The translations under genes were made by a program, and so were the position numbers. A stretch of 64,000 nucleotides of DNA from Sphingomonas koreensis (GTDB lineage: Bacteria; Pseudomonadota; Alphaproteobacteria; Sphingomonadales; Sphingomonadaceae): contig NZ_PGEN01000001.1 of NCBI RefSeq assembly GCF_002797435.1, positions 1,554,501-1,618,500 on the forward strand. Direction: 5' to 3'. Positions 35,178 through 43,287 of the stretch are shown here, in pieces. Every line of letters starts with the position of its first letter. Position 1 is the first letter of the stretch. Below the pieces are notes generated by a model. That model was not told where the DNA came from. It saw nothing but the letters and a program-made list of their open reading frames with translations, and did no database searches.

Positions 35178-35638
35178 ATGACGAGATCAGCGACGAGATT
35201 GCCGGCACCCTGATCGCTGCCGCCCGTGAAGCCGCGCGCCATGCGCATGCGCCCTATTCCAATTTCGCGGTGGGCGCCGCGCTGTTGATGACCGATGGCA
35301 GCATCGTCACCGGCACCAATTTCGAGAATGCGAGCTATGGCCTCTCGCTGTGCGCGGAGACGGTCGCGGCCGCGCGTGCCAATGCCGAGGGCAGATTGCG
35401 TGACATCGTCGCCGTAGGGATCATCGGCGGGATGATGCGTGGCGGCGTGGCGCATGGCACCGAGCCGATCCGCCCCTGCGGCCGCTGTCGGCAGGTGCTC
35501 AACGAAGCCGCGCAGATGGGCGGCCGCGACCTGACCATCTATTGCGCCGGCGCCGAGGGCGTGGCGTATGAGACGCACCGCCTGTCCGAGCTTCTGCCGC
35601 ATGCGTTCGGGCCCGCGGATCTCGGGATCGGCGGTTGA
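35174..35638 (+). CDS. cdd: Cytidine deaminase
   Basis: The 154-residue zinc enzyme deaminates cytidine and deoxycytidine. The substrate and zinc motifs are NFENASYGLSLCAETVAAA (first zinc Cys and the catalytic Glu in CAE) and PCGRCRQVLNE (two zinc cysteines). The length fits the homotetrameric class. It is directly followed by dcd, so pyrimidine salvage and dUTP supply genes lie together. Confidence 0.93.
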   Translation: MNDEISDEIAGTLIAAAREAARHAHAPYSNFAVGAALLMTDGSIVTGTNFENASYGLSLCAETVAAARANAEGRLRDIVAVGIIGGMMRGGVAHGTEPIRPCGRCRQVLNEAAQMGGRDLTIYCAGAEGVAYETHRLSELLPHAFGPADLGIGG

Positions 35639-35676
35639 CCTTGCCGCCCGCCCAATGCCTCGCCTAGAGCTTGGCG

Positions 35677-36231
35677 ATGAGCATTCTTTCCGACCGCTGG
35701 ATTCGCGAACAGGCCACGCAGCACGGCATGATCGAGCCGTTCGTCGAGGCGCAGCGGCGCGAGGGGTGCATCAGCTACGGTCTGTCTTCCTACGGCTATG
35801 ACGCGCGCGTCGCCGACGAGTTCAAGATCTTCACCAATATCGACAGTGCGGTGGTCGATCCCAAGGACTTCTCGTCCAACAGCTTCGTCGATCGCCAGAC
35901 CGACGTCTGCATCATCCCGCCCAACAGCTTCGCGCTGGCGCGGACGGTCGAGTATTTCCGCGTCCCGCGCGACGTGCTGGTGATCTGCCTCGGCAAATCG
36001 ACCTATGCGCGCTGCGGGATCATCGTGAACGTCACACCGCTCGAACCCGAATGGGAAGGCCATGTGACACTGGAATTCTCGAACACCACCCCGTTGCCCG
36101 CGAAGATCTACGCGAACGAGGGCGCGTGCCAGTTCCTGTTCCTGAAGGGGAACGAGCCGTGCGAAACGAGCTACGCCGATCGCGCCGGCAAATATATGGG
36201 ACAGCGCGGCGTCACCCTGCCCCGCTTGTGA
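35677..36231 (+). CDS. dcd: dCTP deaminase
   Basis: The 184-residue trimeric enzyme converts dCTP to dUTP, the first step toward dTTP in many bacteria. The start is ATG 35677 ([22 protein letters not shown]). Key segments are [60 protein letters not shown] with the catalytic Glu, and [10 protein letters not shown]. Complete by family length. Confidence 0.97.
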   Translation: MSILSDRWIREQATQHGMIEPFVEAQRREGCISYGLSSYGYDARVADEFKIFTNIDSAVVDPKDFSSNSFVDRQTDVCIIPPNSFALARTVEYFRVPRDVLVICLGKSTYARCGIIVNVTPLEPEWEGHVTLEFSNTTPLPAKIYANEGACQFLFLKGNEPCETSYADRAGKYMGQRGVTLPRL

Positions 36232-36235
36232 CTGG

Positions 36236-36260
36236 CGCGGGCGGAACCGGTCCGCCCGCG
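36236..36260. terminator. 10-bp stem hairpin between dcd and the convergent TPR gene
   Basis: CGCGGGCGGA (36236-36245) pairs with TCCGCCCGCG (36251-36260) around a 5-nt loop, 5 bp past the dcd stop and 8 bp before the end of the convergent TPR gene. It could serve both transcripts. There is no U-tract, so it is likely a transcript-end hairpin rather than a strong intrinsic terminator. Confidence 0.55.
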
Positions 36261-36268
36261 AGAAGCAC

Positions 36269-36631
36269 TCAGCGCGACGCCTGACGCGCGGCGTCGAGCA
36301 GCCGAAGGCCGCGATTGGCAACCAGATGCGACGGCGCGACCTGCCCGTCGGCGACATCCATCGCAACCGGATCGAGCACCAGCACGCGATCATAGATCGC
36401 CCGCGCTTCGCTGTGACGGCCCGTCTTCGAATAGACCGCGGCGAGGTTGAGCAGGACTTCGGGCTTGGCCGGGAAAATCCTCTGTTCGGCCAGCAACTTG
36501 CGTTCCGCCGTCGCATAGTCCCCCGCCTGGATCGCCACCTTGGCATAGGGGTCCGCGCGAACCTGCGCATGCGCCGCCGGACTCAGCGCCAGCGGCGCGG
36601 CAAGGACAATTGAGGCTAGAGCAACACGCAC
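36269..36631 (-). CDS. Exported TPR-type protein
   Basis: The 120-residue protein starts at GTG 36631 (an ATG five bases upstream is out of frame and soon stops) with AGGAGAAG upstream. A signal peptide (MRVALASIVLAAPLALSPAAHA) is followed by tetratricopeptide-like helices: YAKVAIQAGDYATAERKLLAEQRIFP and PEVLLNLAAVYSKTGRHSEARAIYDRVL. It probably works in the periplasm as an adaptor. Its neighbour on one side is the tonB/exbB cluster. Confidence 0.8.
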   Translation of the reverse strand: MRVALASIVLAAPLALSPAAHAQVRADPYAKVAIQAGDYATAERKLLAEQRIFPAKPEVLLNLAAVYSKTGRHSEARAIYDRVLVLDPVAMDVADGQVAPSHLVANRGLRLLDAARQASR

Positions 36632-36656
36632 GACATCTTCTCCTGTTTGTTACAAT

Positions 36657-36680
36657 TCAATGACACAAACGTGTCATTGA
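36657..36680. promoter_or_regulatory. 10-bp palindrome upstream of the TPR gene
   Basis: TCAATGACAC (36657-36666) pairs with GTGTCATTGA (36671-36680) across AAAC. It lies 26-49 bp upstream of the GTG at 36631, in promoter position. A second inverted repeat, AAGTGC (36695-36700) and GCACTT (36708-36713), is just upstream. They look like operator sites for an unknown dimeric regulator. Confidence 0.6.
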
Positions 36681-36781
36681 TGTTTCAAACCGGCAAGTGC
36701 GAATGTTGCACTTTTATGACTTACAATCGACGGTTCCCGATTGCGGAGGATGCACGCGTTAGAATCCAGCGCCGGACAAAG

Positions 36782-36808
36782 AAAAAGGGGCGGCCGAAGC
36801 CGCCCCTT
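36782..36808 (-). terminator. Intrinsic terminator of the tonB/exb cluster
   Basis: On the minus strand an 8-bp GC stem (GGGGCGGC with GCCGCCCC) and a CGAA/TTCG tetraloop are followed directly by five U residues (36782-36786 read in reverse). It is 30 bp downstream of the last exbD stop. This is a textbook rho-independent terminator. Confidence 0.9.
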
Positions 36809-36836
36809 GATCGAAGTCCGATGCGGAAACCCGCAA

Positions 36837-37268
36837 TCAGAAGTCGTTGCGATACTGCTCGTTGCCCACGAAGCCCAGCTTCGTGACCGCGGACCGCTTG
36901 ATCACCGCGAGCGTTTCGTCGACCACCTCGTACCGCGCCTGCGGATCGGGCTGGAAGTGCAGTTCCGGCTCGGGGCGCATCTGAACGCTCTGATCGAGAT
37001 ACTGGCGCAGCGTGAGCAGATCGATCTGGCTTCCGTTCCAGAAGATGTTGCCCTGCGGGTCGATCGTGATCTTGTTCTTTTGCGGCTCCACCGGCGGCGG
37101 CGTTGTCGGGTTGGTGTTCTGAGGCAGATCGACCTTCACCGCGTGCGTCTGGGCGGGGATGGTGACGATCAGCATGATGAGGAGCACGAGCATGACGTCG
37201 ATCAACGGCGTCGTGTTCATTTCCATCATCGGCTGGCCATCGTCCTGACCTCCGGCGCTCATTCCCAT
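36837..37268 (-). CDS. exbD: ExbD/TolR biopolymer transport protein (second copy)
   Basis: This 143-residue inner-membrane protein has one N-terminal transmembrane helix (MNTTPLIDVMLVLLIMLIVTIPAQ) with the conserved aspartate in PLIDVMLVLL that carries protons with ExbB. A periplasmic C-terminal domain follows with QNKITIDPQGNIFWNGSQID. It overlaps nothing; the other exbD lies 18 bp upstream. Two ExbD copies in one operon suggest a heteromeric stator or a dedicated system. Confidence 0.9.
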   Translation of the reverse strand: MGMSAGGQDDGQPMMEMNTTPLIDVMLVLLIMLIVTIPAQTHAVKVDLPQNTNPTTPPPVEPQKNKITIDPQGNIFWNGSQIDLLTLRQYLDQSVQMRPEPELHFQPDPQARYEVVDETLAVIKRSAVTKLGFVGNEQYRNDF

Positions 37269-37286
37269 GATGTCTACTCCTGAACT

Positions 37287-37760
37287 TTATTGCGCCGCGA
37301 CGCCGGGCGTCGGCTGGGAAATGAACCCGACCTTGACGAAACCTGCGCTCTGCATCGTGTAGATCACGCCACCGATGCAGCGGTAAGGCGCATTCACGTC
37401 ACCGCGGATATGCACTTCCGGAATATCCTCGGGCGTGATGTTGTCGCCAAGCCGATCGACCACGGCCTTCAGCTTGTCCGAGCTCTTCTTGAGCAGATCG
37501 GCGCTGTTGATCGGCGCCATGTTCCAGAAGACCTCGCACTTGGTGCCTTCACCGCGCACCGCGAGCAGCACGTTCTCCGGCTTGGTCTCGTTCGGCTGGA
37601 ACTGCACCTTGGGCAACTCCAGCTCGACCGACTGGATGGCCACCGGGATCGCGATCAGGAAGATAATAAGGAGCACCAGCATGACGTCCACGAGGGGCGT
37701 CGTGTTGATGTCCGACATCGGTTTTTCTTCGGCGGAGTCTCCGCCTACACTCATCGCCAT
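37287..37760 (-). CDS. exbD: ExbD/TolR biopolymer transport protein (first copy)
   Basis: The 157-residue protein has the same plan as its neighbour: a transmembrane helix with PLVDVMLVLLIIFLIAIPVAI and the proton-pathway aspartate, then a periplasmic domain. It differs from the second copy in having an extended C-terminal region (HIRGDVNAPYRCIGGVIYTMQ) with one cysteine. It lies between exbB and the second exbD. Confidence 0.9.
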   Translation of the reverse strand: MAMSVGGDSAEEKPMSDINTTPLVDVMLVLLIIFLIAIPVAIQSVELELPKVQFQPNETKPENVLLAVRGEGTKCEVFWNMAPINSADLLKKSSDKLKAVVDRLGDNITPEDIPEVHIRGDVNAPYRCIGGVIYTMQSAGFVKVGFISQPTPGVAAQ

Positions 37761-37848
37761 TGGCGCAATCCTATCTTTCGCATCCTGTCCCCGGACCTGG
37801 GTCCGGAAGGCGGCCGCGCGGCACTGGCCGCGCGGCCGTCAGTCGATG

Positions 37849-38625
37849 TCAGGCCTTGGCAGTCGTGGTCGCAACCGGCGGCGCCTTCGGCGCAGCGGCC
37901 GGAGCCTTCTTGCCGGCGGACGGCTTCACGCGGCCGTCCGAAGCCAGATAGCCGAGCACGTCGTTCGCGAAGCCGCTCATCTGCTCCTGGATCGCCTTGT
38001 TGCGGCGCTGCAGCCAGTTGTAGGCAAGCACGGCCGGAACGGCGACGACGAGGCCGAGCGCGGTCATGATGAGCGCTTCACCCACCGGGCCGGCGACGGT
38101 GCCGATCGACGCGTCACCCGCCGCACCGATCTTGATCAGTGCGCGGAAGATGCCGACGACGGTACCGAACAGACCGATGAACGGCGCGGTCGAACCCACG
38201 GTCGCGAGGAACGCGAGGCCGCCGTTGAGCTGCGAGTTGATCGAGTCTTCCGAACGCTTGAGCGAGCCGTGCAGCCAGTCATGCGCTTCGATCGGATCGG
38301 TCAGTTCCTTGTACTGGTCCTGCGCGAGGAGCGCATCGTCGACCAGCTGGCGATAGGCCGAATCCTTCTCGAGCTTCGCTGCGCCTTCGCGCAGGCTGGC
38401 GGTGTTCCAGAAGGTCGCGCGAACGCGCTTGTACTGGTTGAGGATCTTCTGCTGCTCGAACACCTTGGTGAACAGGATGTAGAGCGAAAAGAAGAGCATG
38501 ACCGTCAGGATGGTGGCGGTACCCCAGGCAATCACGCCGCCTTCGTTCATCGCGTGCAGGATGTCGAAGTTGGTGGGCGGCGGGGCTCCGGCAGCGGCTC
38601 CGGCGGCGAGAATGGTCGTCAGCAT
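37849..38625 (-). CDS. exbB: ExbB/TolQ/MotA family proton-channel protein
   Basis: The 258-residue protein starts at ATG 38625 (MLTTILAAGAAAG); an upstream TTG would add 7 residues. Three transmembrane helices are visible: residues about 28-55 (GTATILTVMLFFSLYILFT), about 140-165 (LAFLATVGSTAPFIGLFGTVVGIF) and about 180-205 (VGEALIMTALGLVVAVPAVLAYNWL). The last two form the proton channel, with Thr in TVVGIF and in ALIMTALG. A proline/alanine-rich C-terminus follows. Energises TonB. Confidence 0.93.
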   Translation of the reverse strand: MLTTILAAGAAAGAPPPTNFDILHAMNEGGVIAWGTATILTVMLFFSLYILFTKVFEQQKILNQYKRVRATFWNTASLREGAAKLEKDSAYRQLVDDALLAQDQYKELTDPIEAHDWLHGSLKRSEDSINSQLNGGLAFLATVGSTAPFIGLFGTVVGIFRALIKIGAAGDASIGTVAGPVGEALIMTALGLVVAVPAVLAYNWLQRRNKAIQEQMSGFANDVLGYLASDGRVKPSAGKKAPAAAPKAPPVATTTAKA

Positions 38626-38689
38626 GTTCAGTTCTTTCCCTTGCAAGAATGTTGGTCAGCGCGGGGCGGCGGACCGGATTCACGTTCAA

Positions 38690-39367
38690 CTACTCTTGGA
38701 TCTGCCACCGGAAACGGAGCGACTTGCGTCCGCCATTGGTGGGATTTCCGGCCGCGTCCAGCGCGGGCGAATAACGGCCGCGGCGTTCGACCAGGCGGCA
38801 GGTCGCCTGATCCAGCGCGGACGAGCCCGACGACGAGGTGACCGAGCACCCCTCGATTCGGCCCTGTGCGTTCACGTTGAACGAGATGCCGACCGAACCC
38901 TGTTCGCCGGCGCGCAGCGCGGACGGCGGATAGTCGTCGTTGGTCACCCAGCTGCCCGGATTGCCCTTGGCGGCCGCGGCCTTGCTGATCGCAGGCGGTG
39001 GCGGCGGTGGCGGCGGTGCGGGCGGCGCCGGCGGTGCCGGCGGCGTGGGCGGCTGGCTGGGCGGGATCACGGTAGTCGTCGCGATCTGCGGCGCCTGGCT
39101 CTGCACGGGAACGACGGAGGGCGGCACGACGACCGTGGTCGGCGGCGGCGGAACCGGCGTGTCCGGCGGCGGAGGCGGAGGCGGCACTTCCTCAGGCGGA
39201 GGCGGCGGCTCTTCGATGTCGAAGACGTCCATCTTCTCCACCTTTTCTTTGACAAATTTGTAAGCGAGGCCGGTTACGAACACGTAACCCAATGCCGCCA
39301 GAATGATCGCCACGATCACGCTCGCAACGACACGGCTGCCTCCTACATCACGATCTGCGTAGGCCAT
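38690..39367 (-). CDS. tonB: TonB energy-transducing protein
   Basis: The 225-residue protein has an N-terminal membrane anchor (VVASVIVAIILAALGYVFVTGLA), a long proline-rich periplasmic spacer with runs of consecutive prolines (residues about 53-125), and a C-terminal TonB domain starting with VTNDDYPPSALRAGEQGSVGISFNVNAQGRIEGCSV. The YPPSALRAGEQG motif is diagnostic. Together with ExbB and two ExbDs it powers outer-membrane TonB-dependent receptors, which sphingomonads have in large numbers. Confidence 0.95.
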   Translation of the reverse strand: MAYADRDVGGSRVVASVIVAIILAALGYVFVTGLAYKFVKEKVEKMDVFDIEEPPPPPEEVPPPPPPPDTPVPPPPTTVVVPPSVVPVQSQAPQIATTTVIPPSQPPTPPAPPAPPAPPPPPPPPAISKAAAAKGNPGSWVTNDDYPPSALRAGEQGSVGISFNVNAQGRIEGCSVTSSSGSSALDQATCRLVERRGRYSPALDAAGNPTNGGRKSLRFRWQIQE

Positions 39368-39489
39368 TCAGCAACATAACTCCTTCATTCGGCCGCGCCG
39401 TTGCCCGGCACCTTGGCATCTTTATCGGCGTGGCTCGACCCGTGGCCGTTGTATGACCACTGGCAGAGGCGCGAGTCCTATCGCGGCGA

Positions 39490-39504
39490 TTTGCGTGACG
39501 CAAA
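39490..39504. promoter_or_regulatory. 15-bp perfect palindrome between tonB and the divergent gene
   Basis: TTTGCGT-G-ACGCAAA lies in the 224-bp divergent interval. A TATAAT hexamer sits at 39528-39533 on the plus strand. The palindrome would be a natural operator for tonB or for the plus-strand gene at 39592. No regulator can be named. Confidence 0.5.
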
Positions 39505-39591
39505 CGCTTTGTCGGACGCAATAAACGTATAATCCGCCCATGGCAGAAATATTTCTGTATGCCGCAATCACATTCGCCTACCCTCGTCGCC

Positions 39592-40431
39592 ATGTTCCGG
39601 ACCCGTTTCATTTCGCTTTCCGCCGCGATTGCCGCAACTTCGCCGCAATTGTTAACGTCCGCCACCGCGCAGGTCGTTGCCCAGCCGGCAACCGTCGCCA
39701 TCCCCTATGCCGAGGTCGCCGATCTGGTACTCGGTTCCCCGGTTCTGCTTGATGCTCAGATCCGTAGCGCGGCGCGAATCAAGGGCCCGGAGGCTGCGAA
39801 CGTCGCGCCGGGCCGGGTCCGTTTCTACGTCGAAGCCGATGTTCTGGCATTGATTCGCGCGCCAGGGGCGATGCCGACACGGGTCGGCTATGTCGTCGAT
39901 GTGCCGCTCGACGCCCGCGGCAAGCTGCCCAAGCTCAGCAAAAGGCGGGTGCTGCTGTTCGCGCGTCCCGTTACGGGGCAGGCGTCGATGGTTCAGCTCA
40001 CCACGCTCGATTCGCAGCGCGACTGGTCGCCGGAGCTCGACGCACTCACGCGCCGGGTCGTGCAGGAAGTGGTGGCGCCCGACGCGCCGCCGGCGATCAC
40101 CGGGCTCGGCAATGCCTTTCACGTCCCCGGCACCCTGCCGGGCGAGGGCGAGACGCAGATCTTCGTCCAGACCGCGACCGGCGCCCCCATCTCGCTTTCG
40201 ATCCTGCGCCGCCCGGGCGAACAGCGGCGCTGGGCGGTCGCGCTCGGCGAAGTGGTCGACGACGCGGCTGCGCCGCCGCCGCGCGACACGTTGCTCTGGT
40301 ATCGCCTCGCCTGCGGCCTCCCGCGTGCGCTGCCGCGTACGAGCACCGAGAATGAGGAACCGGCCAACGCCGCTATCGCGCGCGAGGATTACGTATTCGT
40401 GCTACAGCAGCTCGGCGCCTGCCGCCGCTGA
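39592..40431 (+). CDS. Exported hypothetical protein
   Basis: The 279-residue protein starts at ATG 39592 with a signal-like N-terminus (MFRTRFISLSAAIAATSPQLLTSATAQ). The mature part has beta-rich segments (ARVLLFARPV..., GEGETQIFVQTATGAPISLSIL) and two terminal cysteines (LACGL, GACRR) that may form a disulfide. It resembles conserved sphingomonad exported proteins of unknown role. A lipoprotein gene follows 24 bp downstream, so the pair may be co-transcribed. Confidence 0.75.
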   Translation: MFRTRFISLSAAIAATSPQLLTSATAQVVAQPATVAIPYAEVADLVLGSPVLLDAQIRSAARIKGPEAANVAPGRVRFYVEADVLALIRAPGAMPTRVGYVVDVPLDARGKLPKLSKRRVLLFARPVTGQASMVQLTTLDSQRDWSPELDALTRRVVQEVVAPDAPPAITGLGNAFHVPGTLPGEGETQIFVQTATGAPISLSILRRPGEQRRWAVALGEVVDDAAAPPPRDTLLWYRLACGLPRALPRTSTENEEPANAAIAREDYVFVLQQLGACRR

Positions 40432-40454
40432 GGCGGGCGGAGAGGAGAAGCGCC

Positions 40455-40853
40455 ATGCGAGCATTGTCGATCATCCCCCTGCTGGCGGGCCTGGCAGCCT
40501 GCGTCCCGATGTCGGATTCCAATGAAACGATGCTGACCGGCACCGTGACCTATCGCGAGCGGATTGCGCTGCCGCCCGATTCGCGTGTGATCGTGACGAT
40601 CAGCGATGTGTCGCTGATGGACGCACCATCAGTCACGATTGCCCAGAATCAGATCACCACCGCGGGCCAGCAGGTGCCGATCTCCTTCGCGGTGAGCTAT
40701 GATCGAGCGCGGATCCAGCCGGGGCGGACCTATGCGGTTTCGGCGCGCATTCTCGACAAGCGCGGTCAGCTTGCGTGGATCACCGACACGCAAAACCCGC
40801 TGCCGCCGCCCGGGCAGAGCATCGAACTATGGCTGGTTCAGGCCCGGCGCTGA
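40455..40853 (+). CDS. YbaY-family lipoprotein
   Basis: The 132-residue protein has a lipobox (LAGLAAC, Cys16) after a short signal. The following domain (LTGTVTYRERIALPPDSRVIVTISDVSL, then PISFAVSYDRARIQPGRTYAVSARI) matches the YbaY/META-type domain linked to outer-membrane lipoproteins. It probably faces the periplasm. Function in the cell is unknown. Confidence 0.85.
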   Translation: MRALSIIPLLAGLAACVPMSDSNETMLTGTVTYRERIALPPDSRVIVTISDVSLMDAPSVTIAQNQITTAGQQVPISFAVSYDRARIQPGRTYAVSARILDKRGQLAWITDTQNPLPPPGQSIELWLVQARR

Positions 40854-40887
40854 AGCGGGGTTGTTGAGCGCTCCCGGCGCTGCAGTG

Positions 40888-40958
40888 CCGGCCCGCTCCC
40901 CATCCGGCCACCCACGCCAGTGTATCCTGATGGGTGGCCGGGTGGGGGAGCGGGCCGG
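40888..40958. repeat. Large bipartite inverted repeat between convergent genes
   Basis: CCGGCCCGCTCCCC (40888-40901) pairs with GGGGAGCGGGCCGG (40945-40958), and CCGGCCACCC (40904-40913) with GGGTGGCCGG (40932-40941), leaving an 18-nt loop. Twenty-four base pairs are perfect with only small internal bulges. It is placed between the lipoprotein gene and folB, which converge, so it can act as a two-way transcription end. It may also be a palindromic mobile repeat. Confidence 0.75.
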
Positions 40959-40978
40959 TACCGCCTCGAACAAGAATG

Positions 40979-41350
40979 TCAGCGCCGGTGGCGGACAAGG
41001 GTGATGCCGATCTTCTCGTCCGCCTCGGCGATGGCCAGCTTGACGATCTCGACCTGAACGCGCCGGATCCGCTCGTCGCCGGTGAAGAGCGTGTCGGCGA
41101 TATGATCGGCAACGCCCTCGATCAGCGTGAAATGCACACCTTCCGGTAGCGCGGCGGACGCAGCGTGCTTCAGGTCGATATAGCTCTTCGAGGCGCTGAG
41201 CGGCGTGTCGGGCGCGAAATGCGCAGGCGGCACCATATCGACGGTGATCGAGATGCGCAGCGGCTGCGGGAGGTGGGTCTCCTCGGAGTAGATGCCGGTG
41301 AGCACCTGAACCTCGAAGTCGCGGACCTGGAGCTGAAGAAGATCGTGCAA
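40979..41350 (-). CDS. folB: Dihydroneopterin aldolase (FolB)
   Basis: The 123-residue enzyme (TTG 41350, LHDLLQLQVRDFEVQVLTGIYSEE) belongs to the folate pathway and cleaves dihydroneopterin to 6-hydroxymethyl-dihydropterin. Motifs: FEVQVLTGIYSEETHLPQPL, SASKSYIDLKHAAS, FTLIEGVADHIADTLF with the catalytic Glu in LIEGVA, and a terminal basic segment. Start codon is uncertain because no ATG fits; the longer frame upstream is not family-like. Confidence 0.8.
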   Translation of the reverse strand: MHDLLQLQVRDFEVQVLTGIYSEETHLPQPLRISITVDMVPPAHFAPDTPLSASKSYIDLKHAASAALPEGVHFTLIEGVADHIADTLFTGDERIRRVQVEIVKLAIAEADEKIGITLVRHRR

Positions 41351-41450
41351 GAAACCATGCCTTCCGGAAGGAAGCCGCGCCCATAGCAGAACGGGCGGCG
41401 GCGGAAACCCTCCAGGCTCGGAGCTGGATTCGGCTGGGCTGAACCCAATT

Positions 41451-42083
41451 CTAAGCCTGCGCGCTCGGCCGCGCGGACGCCTCCGCATGCCAGCGGCCGA
41501 GATGCACCAGCCGTTCCGGCACCGTCAGTTTGGCGGCGCGCGCGAAATCGATCGTCACCAGCGCGGTGATGTCGGCGAAACTGTAGCCGCCGCCAGCGAT
41601 CCATTCGCGATCCTCCAGCCGGCGGTCGAGCGCGCGGGTGAACCCGTCCCACATCTGGGCACCGCGCTCCGCCAGCTCGGGAATCTGCGCGATCGAAAGT
41701 CCCGCATCGGGAATCGCGCGATCCTTGAACGCCGGCACCGTGTTGCGCAGCACATAGACCACGGCGGCGTAGCCATCGCCCTCGATCCGGCGGGTCCAGC
41801 TTTCGATCCGGCCGATCTCGATCGCGGTGGTTCCGAACAGCGACGGCTCGGGGTGGAGCGCCTCGAAATAGCGGCAGATCGCCGCCGATTCGCACAGAAC
41901 CTCGCCATCGTCGAGTTCGAGCGCAGGGACCGCGCCGCGCGGGTTGATCAGCAGATAGGCATCGCCCAGCTGTTCACCGCTGCGCAGGTCGATCGCCTCG
42001 CGCGGCACCTCGATCCCCTTCTCGGCCAGGAAGATGCGCACCCGGCGCGGGCTCGGCGCCCAGGGCGCGTCATAGAGCTTCAT
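41451..42083 (-). CDS. Glutathione S-transferase
   Basis: The 210-residue protein has the N-terminal thioredoxin fold (MKLYDAPWAPSPRRVRIFLAEKGIEVPREAIDLR), the glutathione loop GAVPALELDDGEVLCESAAICRYFE, and a helical C-terminal domain (FADITALVTIDFARAAKL). The cis-proline and ESAAI segments are intact. Substrate unknown. Transcribed away from the GNAT gene. Confidence 0.92.
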   Translation of the reverse strand: MKLYDAPWAPSPRRVRIFLAEKGIEVPREAIDLRSGEQLGDAYLLINPRGAVPALELDDGEVLCESAAICRYFEALHPEPSLFGTTAIEIGRIESWTRRIEGDGYAAVVYVLRNTVPAFKDRAIPDAGLSIAQIPELAERGAQMWDGFTRALDRRLEDREWIAGGGYSFADITALVTIDFARAAKLTVPERLVHLGRWHAEASARPSAQA

Positions 42084-42181
42084 CGCAGACCTCCGATCGG
42101 AATCGCTTTGAGTCCTTGATCCATGGGCGCTAAAGGCGCGCGCCCCCGGCGTCCACCCCCGGGCGCGCTGGAGTTTGCCGC

Positions 42182-42667
42182 TTGTTCCATCTGGTGCCGC
42201 TTGCCGATGTTCCCGAGCCGGGAATCGAACTGTTGCTCGATGCGGCGTTCGGCGCGGATCGGCATGGCCGCACCGCCTATCGCGTGCGCGAGGGCATGCG
42301 CGCGATCCCGGGCCTCAGCTTCGCCGCGATCGAAGGCGACCTACTGGTCGGCAGTATCCAGTGCTGGCCTGTCGCGCTGGCGGCCGATGACGGGAGCCAT
42401 GTTCCAATGGTCATGGTCGGCCCGGTCGCCGTCTCGCCCTTGCGTCAGAATATCGGGATCGGGCGCGCGTTGATGTGGAGGGCGATCGAAGCCGCGCAGG
42501 CGGACGGCGAACCGCTGATGCTGATCGGCGACCCCGAATATTACGCCCAGTTCGGGTTCGATGCGCAGGCGACGGGCCAGTGGCGCCTCCCCGGCCCGTT
42601 CGAGCAGCGCCGCCTGCTCGCGCGCGACCATGCACCCGACCGCGCCGGGATCGTCGGACCGCGCTGA
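42182..42667 (+). CDS. GNAT-family N-acetyltransferase (YhbS-like)
   Basis: The 161-residue protein begins at TTG 42182 with GGAG nearby. The acetyl-CoA-binding segment is VMVGPVAVSPLRQNIGIGRALMWRAIEAAQ, followed by LMLIGDPEYYAQFGFDAQ, typical of YhbS-type enzymes. A strong GC stem (42138-42145 with 42161-42168) lies in its leader. Substrate unknown. Confidence 0.88.
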   Translation: MFHLVPLADVPEPGIELLLDAAFGADRHGRTAYRVREGMRAIPGLSFAAIEGDLLVGSIQCWPVALAADDGSHVPMVMVGPVAVSPLRQNIGIGRALMWRAIEAAQADGEPLMLIGDPEYYAQFGFDAQATGQWRLPGPFEQRRLLARDHAPDRAGIVGPR

Positions 42668-42723
42668 CTCTTTACCCTCCCAACCCTTTACCGGCGTGCG
42701 TAAAAGCGCCTAACGGCTTGGCG

Positions 42724-43287
42724 ATGCCGATGCCGCCCCAACCCGATCTCGCCAGCCTCTCCCTTGCGGAGATCGCACGGCTGGCGGACGAACAGAAGCT
42801 GCCGCCGGTCGCCAGCTGGAATCCCCAGCATTGCGGACACAGCGACATGCGCATCGCGCGCGATGGTACCTGGTTCCATCAAGGATCGCCGATCGGCCGC
42901 ACGGCGATGGTGCGGCTCTTCTCCACCATCCTGCGCCGCGAACCCGATGGCAGCCATGTGCTGGTCACCCCGGTCGAGAAGCTCGACATCGATGTCGAGG
43001 ACGCACCCTTCGTCGCAGTCGAGATGAAGGTCGAGGGCAGCGGTGCAGATACCGAGATCGCCTTCCGGCTCAACACGGGCGATCTGGTCCCGGCCGGCCC
43101 CGATCACGCGATCCGGTTCGAAGCGCGTGAAGACGGGCCCCACCCCTATCTCCACGTCCGGGCGGGGCTCGAGGCGCTGATCGCCAGGACGGTCTATTAT
43201 GAGATCGCGGCGCTCGCCCTCGACAACGGCTCGAACCCGGCCGGCATCTGGAGCCGCGGCGCCTTCTTCCCGATCGAGCCGGCATGA
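42724..43287 (+). CDS. DUF1285 domain protein
   Basis: The 187-residue protein starts MPMPPQPDLASLSLAEIARLADE. The DUF1285 core is visible in WNPQHCGHSDMRIARDGTWFHQGSPIGRTAMVRLFSTILRREPDG and LVTPVEKLDIDVEDAPFVAVEM. Function unknown. It overlaps the NUDIX gene start by 4 bp, as in many alphaproteobacteria (DUF1285-NUDIX-CCA transferase). Confidence 0.9.
   Translation: MPMPPQPDLASLSLAEIARLADEQKLPPVASWNPQHCGHSDMRIARDGTWFHQGSPIGRTAMVRLFSTILRREPDGSHVLVTPVEKLDIDVEDAPFVAVEMKVEGSGADTEIAFRLNTGDLVPAGPDHAIRFEAREDGPHPYLHVRAGLEALIARTVYYEIAALALDNGSNPAGIWSRGAFFPIEPA

Noticed and set aside
42138..42168. GC hairpin before the GNAT gene as a riboswitch
   Set aside because: A simple 8-bp stem with 15-nt loop without conserved sequence; a chance or mild translation effect is the simpler explanation.
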